Of a stretch of 64,000 nt of DNA, positions 48,742-54,766 are shown one piece after another. The position numbers were made by a program, and so were the translations under genes. The first letter of the stretch is position 1. The number at the start of each line of letters is the position of its first letter. The stretch spans positions 1-64,000 of the forward strand of contig VIIQ02000625.1 in assembly GCA_007449985.2 (NCBI GenBank). The letters are read 5' to 3'. Source of the stretch: Desmodesmus armatus. Its lineage: Eukaryota > Chlorophyta > Chlorophyceae > Sphaeropleales > Scenedesmaceae. Below the pieces are notes generated by a model. The model was given only the letters and a program-made list of their open reading frames with translations, did no database searches and had not been told where the DNA came from.

Positions 48742-50650
48742 GTGGTCGCCGGGGAGCGTTGATGGGAGTGAGTGGCCACAGGCTCTTCGCCCCAGCAGCA
48801 GCAGCAGCAGCTCCTGCTGGTGCTGCTGCTGCTGCTGCTGCTGCCGACCCCAGCGTTGCAGCAGCGTCAAGCAGCAGTACAGCTGCCACCGCTGCTGCTG
48901 CTGCTGCTGCTGCTGACAAGCTGCCTGATGGGGTAGTTGATGCGCCCCCTGGCCTGCCCCCTCTCAAGTCAGCAGCAGCAGGGGAGGGGTCTGATGGGGA
49001 CGGTACCCCAGCAGTCACACCCCCCTCAGCAGCAGCAACACCCCAAGCAGCAGCAGCAGCAGCAGCAGCAGCGGACGGCAGCAACCCTACCACGGGTCCA
49101 GGGGTGTATGCTGCTGCTGCAGGCCGCCGCAGAACCATGCGGCAGCAAGGTCAGCAGCAGCAGCAGCAGGCGGCACTGGCAGCAGCAGCAACAGCTGACG
49201 TCAGCAACAGGCCGCCAACACCACCCCTACTGCAGCAGCAGCAGCAGCAGCAGCTGCCGCCGCTGCCGCCGCAGCCGCCGGCGGCTCAGTCAAGCTCCCG
49301 GCCGCCGCTGCCACCGCTGCCGCCACAGCAGCAGCAGCAAAGCTCCTCGCAGCTGCCCATCGCCCTTCAGCAGCAGCTGCAGCAGCTGCAAGTGCAGTTT
49401 GAAGCATCGACAGCAGGGGGTGGCGGGGGTGGGGGTTCTCACTCCCCCGAAGGCACCCGCTACACCTCCCACAAACGCAGCAGCAGCACTGGCGGCGCCA
49501 GCAGCAGCAGCGGGAACAACAGCAGCGCGCTCATTCGCGCAGTGAAGTTCCCGCCCACTTACCTGTTCACATGCTCCGTCGGCCGCAGCCGCAGCAAGGC
49601 GCGGTTTAGTTTGAACGGTTCGAATGAGGTGGGGGTTTTGCTGGAGTCACTTCTGGACCAGGCGGCGGGACTGCTGGACCAGGTCCCAGTGGGCCAGGTA
49701 AGCGGCCCGGCTGTTAGTCAGCTAATAGCAGTGCAGCTGTAACCACCACAGCCCGATCTGTCTCACCATGCAACAGTGTACTGTATGCCTCGCACTGCCC
49801 CCGCCCCCACCCACCCATACAACTTTGGATGGTTGGTGCATTGGCTGGATGCACTCCCTGTGTCTCTCCCCCCCCCCCCCCCCCCACTCACCCAAACTTG
49901 CATCATCCCCGTGACCTGCAGGTACCTGGCCCAGCCCTGCACCTCAACACCTTCCGGGACCACTCCCGGGACAGTAGTGTAGGACCGCTGTCAGCAGGAG
50001 GGGCAGGGGGTGGGGGTGTCCTCAGCGGCAGCAATACCAGCAGCAGCGGCGGCGGTGCATTTGTGGGTCAATCCTCAGTACAGTCGCCGCCAGGGTTTAG
50101 CCGCGGTCACTCTGGGGTTTTGGGAGGGTCGGGGTCCAGCCAGGATGCGATCATCCGCGCAATCGAGGCAGCATCAGCAGCGCGTGTGGGGTCTAGGCGG
50201 ATCTCCGGGGACCAGGGTTTTGTGTCGCAGGGCAGCTTGCAGGGTTTTGCACGGGAGGACGCCCTCATTGGCTCGCCAATTGGCTGGCAGCCGCCACAGC
50301 AGCAGCAGCAGCAGCAGCAGCAGCCGTCAAAACCCTTGGGGTCTCGAGGCGGCAGTAGTGCTGCTTTGGAACAGCAGCAGCAGCAATACCTGGAGCAGCA
50401 GTATCAGCAGCAGCGGCAGCGGGAGCAGGAAAAGGCAGCTGAGGAAGCTGTGGGTATGAGTTGGCAGGCGGGGGCAAGCTCCCCTGACTCCTCACCTGGA
50501 CACCCAGCCGGCAGGCGGCGGCAGCAGCAGCAGCAGGAGCTGTTACAGCAGCAGCAGCAGCAGCAAGGTGGCCGGCAGCAGGATCAGCTCAATCTGTCGC
50601 GCAGCAGGCACCACCTGAACCTGGCACATTTGGCGCGGCACAGTGACTGA
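23731..50650 (+). CDS. TPS1: Trehalose-6-phosphate synthase, plant class I (TPS1-like), 23 exons
   Basis: Exons: 23731-23872, 25372-25444, 26000-26063, 26727-26826, 27093-27216, 27744-27846, 28031-28096, 28409-28465, 28858-28947, 29171-29280, 30212-30332, 40934-41050, 41799-41970, 43095-43226, 43738-43871, 44300-44395, 45115-45274, 45549-45698, 46157-46248, 46901-46991, 47319-47462, 48201-49696, 49922-50650. The sum, 4,563 nt, is divisible by three (1,520 residues). It makes trehalose-6-phosphate from UDP-glucose and glucose-6-phosphate. GT20 domain about 72-567: [47 protein letters not shown], all intact. N-terminal [13 protein letters not shown] resembles the plant TPS1 regulatory segment. 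The phosphatase-like domain (568-805) has GYNAT for DxDGT and GHLLARDE for the DDxxDE motif, as in plant TPS1, so it is expected to lack phosphatase activity. The C-terminal half is poly-Ala/Gln-rich and far longer than in plants (942 residues in total in Arabidopsis TPS1). Confidence 0.92.
24593..24636. repeat. Poly-C/poly-G palindrome
   Basis: About 13 C are followed directly by about 31 G. The C-run can pair with the G-run, giving a near-zero-loop hairpin or cruciform and a strong replication or sequencing obstacle. Confidence 0.8.
24690..24772. other. AT-rich island in a GC-rich intron
   Basis: A stretch of about 80 bases dominated by A and T (attaataatagcatttc, aataattaaaagcaatt), unlike the surroundings. 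No frame, TIR or RNA gene is seen. It could be a remnant insertion or a matrix-attachment-like site. Confidence 0.5.
25199..25236 (+). repeat. Echo copy of the start of TPS1 exon 2
   Basis: cag then accgtctgctgcgtgagc and gcatccgcaagagc copies the real acceptor and exon start at 25369-25404 about 170 bases upstream, then runs into poly-C. It is interrupted after [10 protein letters not shown]. Confidence 0.85.
25525..25775 (+). repeat. GGCTGGCT/TGGCTAGC low-complexity repeats
   Basis: Two blocks (25515-25575, 25695-25765) of tggct/agctggctgg units, each beside a G-run, with shared flanks (tgcttggctag ... gtagactggctagctgg). This looks like a tandem duplication of about 180 bases in TPS1 intron 2. 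Confidence 0.65.
26139..26180 (+). repeat. Echo copy of the end of TPS1 exon 3
   Basis: Matches 26028-26066 (gtggccaacaggctgcctgt ... gcagcaaggt), including the donor GT. It encodes the tail of the [12 protein letters not shown] segment again. Confidence 0.8.
27377..27402 (+). repeat. Probable echo copy of the end of TPS1 exon 5
   Basis: ttactacgattctgcaacag then gtggg resembles the exon end at 27193-27218 (atactacaacggcttctg, taacag then gtg), with loss of a few bases. Confidence 0.45.
28158..28825 (+). repeat. Repeated stem-loop motif in two TPS1 introns
   Basis: gttgttacaag, t(a/g)gatactttc, then accgc-NNN-gcggtactctc occurs at 28161-28200 and 28780-28820, each after a long G-run. The accgc/gcggt arms form a 5-bp stem; the loop differs (aaa against tga). 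A weaker relative lies at about 24841. Confidence 0.65.
29785..30004 (+). repeat. Two echo copies of the start of TPS1 exon 11
   Basis: The real exon start (30212-30255, [14 protein letters not shown]) is preceded by copies at 29791-29849 and 29946-30003. Both have AG acceptors (cgtccag) and read V-(E/A)[11 protein letters not shown] before diverging into G-rich sequence. Confidence 0.9.
30003..30135 (+). repeat. G/A-rich low-complexity tract
   Basis: An almost pure G run with sparse A and T (gggaggagga-type units) about 130 bases long, beginning where the second exon-11 echo stops. Confidence 0.7.
30470..31805. repeat. Cluster of direct repeats at the low-coordinate edge of the transposon block
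   Basis: A module, tgttacatggggcctgtcag ... ccataagctgccgacca, recurs at about 30484, 30606, 30770 and 31314, two copies extended by attggcaaccgg and acaccaatcca. A second module, gaatgaaggtgttacac, recurs at 30543, 31385 and 31769. No open frame of note. They look like stacked ends or solo repeats of transposon families. Confidence 0.65.
31911..32067. repeat. DIRS split direct repeat, segment A, 3' copy
   Basis: 157 bases nearly identical to 40261-40416, differing by one base in a C-run (aaccct against aacct). It directly follows the recombinase gene in element orientation. Confidence 0.9.
32108..33337 (-). CDS. Tyrosine recombinase of the DIRS element
   Basis: 409-codon frame, intact. The N-terminal third is Gln/Pro-rich. 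The core (about residues 75-400) reads [19 protein letters not shown] (SAM-like N-terminal domain), then [22 protein letters not shown] with the first catalytic-type Arg, WKGKRLQ with a Lys, and [19 protein letters not shown] with the second Arg box. It continues [21 protein letters not shown], whose Tyr is the candidate nucleophile. The usual HxxR His is replaced (STRR), as can occur in DIRS recombinases. It would insert circular or hybrid DNA intermediates without target duplication. The start overlaps the end of the RT-RNase H frame, as usual for these elements. Confidence 0.85.
   Translation of the reverse strand: MLAACYLCCRAFWPGPPAQPPMDHHGNSDRAQQLSNWAQQQQQQPVVRSPRYTLVAPVVAPPAVFVSLLQDFLVEQYRAAGQQPDLQACAALAATMAARLSPASWQTYGSSFGAFVRFCVARQLAFLPATQLTGLLWAQHLAASGNVQASTAQPYFSAVNTVHDMLGLPRPCADNPMLTSFRRGWEREQQPIAPLPAVAGLALPPRLAFSLYTALPSLSAPAALRPVLFCCLCYCLMLRPASLLSVQWLRVSQGFLQYKPLHWKGKRLQPDKAPVLQFSVARLPFLVTAVDRFRAQSSATGPFWQLRADSSPPTTVVAEAWFASACDAARFPSADRGYTLYSTRRGGASAAAAVGVPLHKIEAFGGWGVGSKALRECYLDHAIPADSHARMFFAALVESVISPGPFFNS
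33235..34640 (-). CDS. DIRS reverse transcriptase C-terminal part and RNase H
   Basis: 448-codon frame opening at 34581; homologous sequence continues in frame up to 34640 ([10 protein letters not shown]). It starts just before the catalytic box YLDDFLFLF and holds the RT thumb ([10 protein letters not shown]), then RNase H ([46 protein letters not shown]) and a C-terminal region ([19 protein letters not shown]) typical of DIRS polyproteins. The N-terminal RT half lies at 38507-39190, on the far side of the Copia insertion; the two halves join in frame at ...YYFTKV-A-RPFVAH. Confidence 0.85.
34646..34907 (-). repeat. Copia 3' long terminal repeat
   Basis: On the minus strand it begins TGTTGGAATTGAG and ends TTCATATCA, the usual TG...CA ends, 262 bases, right after the pol stop. 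No second copy is visible at the other end of the element. Confidence 0.7.
34941..38501 (-). CDS. Copia polyprotein: gag tail, protease, integrase, RT, RNase H
   Basis: Reads from 38501 in the gag tail ([19 protein letters not shown]), through the protease (frame 38353-37985, [10 protein letters not shown] active site), then after a one-base shift near 38015 into a 1,025-codon frame ending at 34941. Integrase: zinc-binding region [13 protein letters not shown] ... CSTCALSK; catalytic triad in [17 protein letters not shown] and [12 protein letters not shown] Pro/Ala (PAPAPA) linker follows. [42 protein letters not shown]. RNase [38 protein letters not shown], with the C-terminal [11 protein letters not shown]. 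Order integrase before RT defines Copia. Apart from the shift after protease it is nearly intact, so the insertion is young; without a 5' LTR it cannot be autonomous. Confidence 0.92.
38507..39190 (-). pseudogene. DIRS reverse transcriptase N-terminal part, broken frames
   Basis: Reads in three successive frames. First [21 protein letters not shown] and GGRPPPP, a shift at a run of about 12 G (38918-38930), then [18 protein letters not shown] and [21 protein letters not shown] second shift leads into [31 protein letters not shown] and [12 protein letters not shown]. These are the fingers and palm motifs of DIRS RT. Copia interrupts it at 38501/38506. Confidence 0.75.
39246..40146 (-). pseudogene. 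DIRS gag-like gene, frameshifted
   Basis: Starts at ATG 40146 ([15 protein letters not shown]), Ala/Gln-rich, reading [17 protein letters not shown] to about 39830. A one-base shift leads to [20 protein letters not shown], then [22 protein letters not shown] and a Gly/Ala-rich tail ending near 39246. The size, composition and position before RT fit the gag of DIRS elements in volvocine algae. No zinc knuckle is seen. Confidence 0.6.
40261..40482. repeat. DIRS 5' terminal repeat: segments A, B and C contiguous
   Basis: Segment A (40261-40416), B (ttctcaagcaactacgttgc ..., to 40470) and C (aggggggcccgaa) lie side by side here. Their partners are scattered at 31911, 31406 and 31740. This split arrangement is typical of PAT-like elements. 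Confidence 0.85.
40574..40646 (+). tRNA. tRNA-Ala (AGC)
   Basis: Complete cloverleaf. Acceptor GGGGTCG pairs with CGACTCC, including the G3:U70 wobble that identifies alanine tRNAs, with discriminator A. D-arm GCTC...GAGC. Anticodon arm CCCGC-TTAGCAT-GCGGG, anticodon AGC. T-stem GGGGG/CCCTC with one G-U pair. The T-loop is ATCGATG instead of TTCGAxx, which is unusual. No intron and no encoded CCA. It lies in TPS1 intron 11 on the host strand, about 30 bases beyond the DIRS border. Confidence 0.9.
41086..41380 (+). repeat. G-rich low-complexity intron sequence
   Basis: TPS1 intron 12 is dominated by G-runs of 8-15 with gtggtggggg-type spacers, following the exon 12 donor and its echo. Confidence 0.7.
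41147..41203 (+). repeat. Echo copy of the end of TPS1 exon 12
   Basis: gacaaggtgctgctggtgca and the donor with the following gtgagggggaggttgg are identical to 41033-41085, 113 bases downstream. The conservation implies a recent event. Confidence 0.9.
41501..41585 (+). repeat. Echo copy of acceptor plus start of TPS1 exon 13
   Basis: tcag then atcgctgttcccagccg copies 41795-41875 and reads [23 protein letters not shown]. It then diverges to a stop (tcatga). Its acceptor is as good as the real one, so it could be spliced as a poison exon. Confidence 0.88.
41741..41777 (+). repeat. (CCA)n microsatellite
   Basis: About 12 CCA/CAC units in the C-rich stretch before the acceptor of TPS1 exon 13. 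Confidence 0.85.
42031..42440 (+). repeat. Series of echo copies of the end of TPS1 exon 13
   Basis: The exon end and donor at 41908-41980 (catacaccacctggacaggc ... gcaatcacaggtgggtgg) recur at 42157-42232 (with a taa stop), 42292-42355, 42385-42436 (strongly decayed), and as a fragment at 42031-42052. Decay grows with distance from the exon, suggesting repeated rounds. Confidence 0.85.
42548..42986 (+). repeat. 34-bp minisatellite with a 102-bp higher-order period
   Basis: Thirteen tandem units beginning gttgtgtgatgctc, with one 33-base unit. Two variants, A (cactcaacagg) and B (cacccagcagg), alternate in strict order AABAABAABAABA, so the real amplification unit is three monomers. It lies in TPS1 intron 13. 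34 is not a multiple of three, so it is not coding. Confidence 0.95.
43333..43392 (+). repeat. Echo copy of the end of TPS1 exon 14
   Basis: ggtgctggtgctgtcagcgg ... gcacagcgtttgggagcag resembles the exon end at 43175-43228 ([17 protein letters not shown]), with substitutions and a lost donor. Confidence 0.65.
44450..44740 (+). repeat. Two echo copies of the end of TPS1 exon 16, with shared intron sequence
   Basis: The exon end 44369-44402 (gagacacacacctccagagc ... gaggtgggtcag) recurs at 44519-44565 (donor gtagcc) and 44693-44737 (donor gtgagtcag, better than the original). The intervening tcaggcagcgatactctgat and cacggcagagg are duplicated too, so the unit is about 170 bases. Confidence 0.88.
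47570..47800 (+). repeat. Two echo copies of the end of TPS1 exon 21
   Basis: The exon end 47398-47470 ([22 protein letters not shown] plus donor) recurs at 47576-47640 and 47712-47785. Both stay open in frame ([17 protein letters not shown] and [19 protein letters not shown]), with donors gtgtgg and gtgcgg. Either could be used as an alternative exon if an acceptor exists. Confidence 0.9.
48331..50620 (+). repeat. CAG/CTG trinucleotide tracts coding poly-Ala and poly-Gln in TPS1
   Basis: Many (CAG)n, (GCAG)-phased and (CTG)n runs, the longest near 48337-48391. In the TPS1 frame they give poly-Ala (about 19 residues) and poly-Gln (about 7-10 residues) blocks. Both CAG and CTG runs occur on the coding strand, so hairpin-forming pairs are possible. 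Confidence 0.85.
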
Positions 50651-51634
50651 AATACGGCTGCAGGGGCGGCGGTGGTGGCAGCAGCAGTTTGGTTGGTTGC
50701 CAGCAGCTCAATAGCAGCAAGCGGGCACCACCTCAAGCTGCTGCACTGGAGCAGACACAGCATCGGACACACAGTGTTGTGGTGGCAGCGGCAGCAAGAG
50801 CACAAGAAGCAGCAACAGCAGCAGCAGCCCCATGTTCTGGTGCTGCACGGTAGAGATTACAGCTGCGCAGCCAGCACACAGTGCTGTGATGGCAGCAGCA
50901 GCAGCAGCAGCCCCCGGAAGCAGCCTGCAAGCCGCTGGTTGGTCGCTCGGTCTGTTGATATGTTGCCGTTGGTGTAGGTGTTCGTTGGTGGTGGTGCCAG
51001 TGGTGTTGGCTGATGCTGTGGCGGGCGCAATGCATGATGAAAGGGCAGCAGCTCTCTGTCTCATGTGCGTGCGGTGTGCCAGGATTATTACAAGATTTCC
51101 TGCGCGCGCCCGCAATCTGTTGTTTGCCGCGCATGCATATGGCTGCGCTGTTGGGATAGGCCGGATCCCATTTGCTGATGGTGGCCATCAGCAGGCGCCG
51201 CATCGTTTGCAACTGCAGCTGCACGCAGGATAGAGCCAGCCACCACCCTGACAAGCAGGAGGTTGGCATGTTGAAGGTGATGGTCCATATGCTTGGTATC
51301 ACGACAAGCACCCTTATTTGAACACCTTGCAATTTGCAAGAGGCTTGGGGATGAATGCGCCTCTTCCAGCCAATGCAAGCCTTTACCACAGCGGACCCTG
51401 CCTGCCCTAGGCCATATGCGGCCAGCAGCAAGCATGGTGCTATCGCATCAGGGAGCAGTAGCAGCTTGCAAACCGAAAACAACCGTTACCAAACCCTACA
51501 TTGGACAACACGCCGGAAGCCTTTTCGATTCAAATTCGAAGATAGGGCATCGACCGTGGGGCTTCACATTGTGTTTTTTTGCATGGTATTCAGCAAATCA
51601 CAGCATTGCATCACCCTCTGTGCGCGCAGCAGAT
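50651..51634. other. Intergenic region between TPS1 and BTB-BACK genes
   Basis: About 1 kb, CAG/CTG-rich near the TPS1 end. Should contain the TPS1 3' UTR and the next promoter. I see no TGTAA signal and no supported gene. Confidence 0.45.
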
Positions 51635-54600
51635 ATGTCGCATCCCGGCTTCGGGCACCTGTGGAAGCAGGCGGAGACGTCGGACGTAGATATTGTGCTT
51701 TCTGTTGTTTGGAGCGCAGCTCCAGCTGGCGACGATACCCCCGCAGAGCAGATCAGCAACCGCACCATCCCGCTGCAGCAGTTTCCAGGCCACAGCCTGC
51801 TGCTGAGCGTGAGCCCCTTCTTCGCAGCACAGGCAAGTTTGGACTTTTTCTGCAAGCTGCAACTGCGTTTTGTGTACCAAAGGCTGCAAACCATGATAGA
51901 GGTCCAGCCAAGCTAATGCCTGTTGCAACCTGCTGCTTATCCGTGCCGATCTGTGCAGGCACTGCGGTGGTCCGCACAGCCACAAGACAGCACCGTGCTG
52001 GGCCAGCCATGCAGTGTGACCAGTGACACAGCCTTCAGCAAGCAGCAGTCCAAAAATGAGATCGCCATTACACTTCCAGACACAAGCCATGAGCCCGCAG
52101 CAATGGCAGTGCTTGCAGCGCTGTACATGGTCAAGCCCTGGCCACAGCTGCTAGCTGACCTCACCACACAGCAGCAGGTGCAAGCAGCAATGCTGGCAGA
52201 CATGTGGCAGCTGCCAGATGTCAGTGAGGCAGCAGTGCGAGCCTTGAAGGCATCAACACGCTGCACAGACAAGCTATCAGCACTACTGAATCAGCTGCTC
52301 AGCATAGCACTAGTGCCCGACTGCCTGCTGCCAGTGTTTGAACGCTCCTGGGAGGGATTGCTGCAGTACTCGGAGGATAATGACATCTCAGAGGTGCCCG
52401 AGAGCCTGCTATCACTGCTGGAGCAGGTTTTGCTGAGCATCTACGGTGATCTGGAGGCTGTGTGGGGTCCGGCGGGTGCCGCACTGCAGCAGTCCCTGTT
52501 GCGGCTGCACTAGGCCGACGGACCCCTAACTCGGCTACCTTTGACCCTAGCCAGCGGATCTGGCTAGGGGTGGGTTAACCCTCGGTTAGGGCACCAGCAC
52601 TGGTCAACCCTTGGCTAGGCTGGGCCAGGGTACGGCTAGCCCTAGCCACACCCTAACTTGGGGCTGGCCAGCCTTGACTAGGGGGTGACCATGGGACAGA
52701 AGGACAATAAAGACCCCTCTGCATAGTCTACTGCGTTTACTGCTGTCAGTGCTTGGTGCTGTGCAGTTGGTGACGGCGTAGGTCAGCTTGGGAGTGGGCT
52801 TTTTAAGTCACACAACATGCCCTGTGTGCCACCACTGGCAGGGCAGGAGCGGGGGCATCACATGGCGGTTTCACACATGCAGAGGTTTACTTGAAGCAAA
52901 TTCTGCAACTGCTGGGCCATGACAAATCACTGGAGGCGGTGCCACTGCAAAGTTCGTAGGGCTTGGGGTTTGAGGAGGCTCACGGCTACCTAGCAGATTC
53001 CTAGCAGCATGGCCAGCAAGCACGACATAGTTGCTGGTGGTGCATGGGCCCAAGCTCGCAGTCTTATTGTGCGGCACATTGAGCAGTACAAGCACTGGAC
53101 TCAAGCACAGCTGCAGCCGTGGCGGGGTACACACATACTGAGGGTCACTGTGACGCATGGCAACAGCAGTCGGCGGACCTCGATGTCTTGGTTGGGATCA
53201 AGCTGCTGTGCACTCAAATCAATATCTGTAACAGTGGCAACAAAGGCAGGCAAACACGCCTGCGCAGGCCTGATACTCCAAAACATGGGGGCCCCCGGGG
53301 GGGGGGGGGGTGAGGGTGCATGTCCTTCCAGAAGCAGTGTGGTCTGGGTGTGGTTGGCACATTTGCTGTCTTGACCCTTTCCACTGCATGTAGATCGCAC
53401 AAGCAAGCTGAGTTTGCCCGGGAAGCTGTCGTGATCCCGTTTTGAGATAGCTAGGCACAGTGTAGCCCGGGTCGAGGCTGTTGGCAGCAGTCTGATCGCT
53501 GCAAGGAATGTGGCCCAGTGGCCACTGCTACATTGGGCCATGCATTGCAACAAAGGATGACTATGACATTCCTTAGAGGAATCAGGGGGATTGAAGGCAG
53601 GCCTGAAGTCACTGGCATTGCTGACCATTGAGAAGACCGCAGCTTAGTCAACTCCCCAAGGATCTCCAGTGCACTCTTCTTGATGTGCAGATGCTTCTTC
53701 CAAGATACAGACTGCACCTGCACACGTTCAAGCAAGCAATAATGCCTGCCCAGAAGGTCTGGGTTCAGCCCAACCTGTGCCATGTTTGAACAGACTGTCA
53801 CTGCCCGGGCTTAGGGCAGCGACGTCTTGATGCCTCGCGGGTCCTCATCTCTTCCGTTGCATGATATTTTGTCCGTTCCGTGATGCTCACGTCGATCCGT
53901 AGTTGCTCTTCGTGAAACTTGGTGGTTGGTACTTTCCGTTTCAGCCGCAGCTCGAGCTGTTCCGTTACCGCTATCATGGACCTACGTACCGCATCCTGGA
54001 CGGTATCAGCACGACGTTGTGCCTCTGCAGCAGCTACACAGTGCAGCTGCAGCAGTAGTTGACAGATCTGCCTGAGACAACGCAGTGCAGTTCTGAAGGC
54101 AGCGCCTGTACCTGGCGATGGACAACATGCTCAAGGCTGTTGCACCTTCATCTATCCCGCCGAAGGTTGCCGGACTGGGCCAAATGCAGCGTGAGTTCAA
54201 CCTTGGCTGTTGATCTGCCAGTGCTTCTGCCAGTGCTTCTGCCAGTGCTCGAGTCAGTCAGTGAGGCTTGAGTCAAAGAGAAGAATGGTGTTCCTCAGCG
54301 GTGATGGCAGTTTCACAAGCACACGCATGCAAGGCTTGTGATACGGCACAAAAGATGAACAGCTGGCGTGTGCTGTCACAGCCTGCCCAACTTTGCCTCT
54401 ATGTACTTGCTGCTCAGTGCTCAGACAGTATGCCAATTACTGCAACTGTAACTATGGTGCTGTCCTGGTATATGTGTGCAGGAGGTGCTGCTGTGTGGCT
54501 TCTGAACCGATCAAGGACCAGCAGAAGCTCTGAAGCTTGCAAATGTGAACAGCAGCACGGTGAGCTTGGGTTGCAGTTCGTCAGTTTCTAGACTGGGTTA

Positions 54601-54734
54601 TGTTGCTTCACTTGTCAGGTTCAGGGTCACCAGCCAGTCATATGTTAAATTCTGCCGTTGGAACGTGTGTTTCTGCTCACTCATGCCGTGTTGACAGTGT
54701 CTGCTATGCAGTCTGTCAGCTCAATTGTTGTAGT

Positions 54735-54766
<32 letters not shown>

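Noticed and set aside
48497..49138. 213-codon minus-strand frame of Ala and Ser repeats
   Set aside because: It is a shadow of the CAG/CTG tracts of TPS1 exon 22; any frame through such repeats stays open.
53820..54060. Extra exon of the BTB-BACK gene (LELFRYRYHGPTYRIL)
   Set aside because: It lies within the CACTA element, and the host gene is complete and in phase without it.
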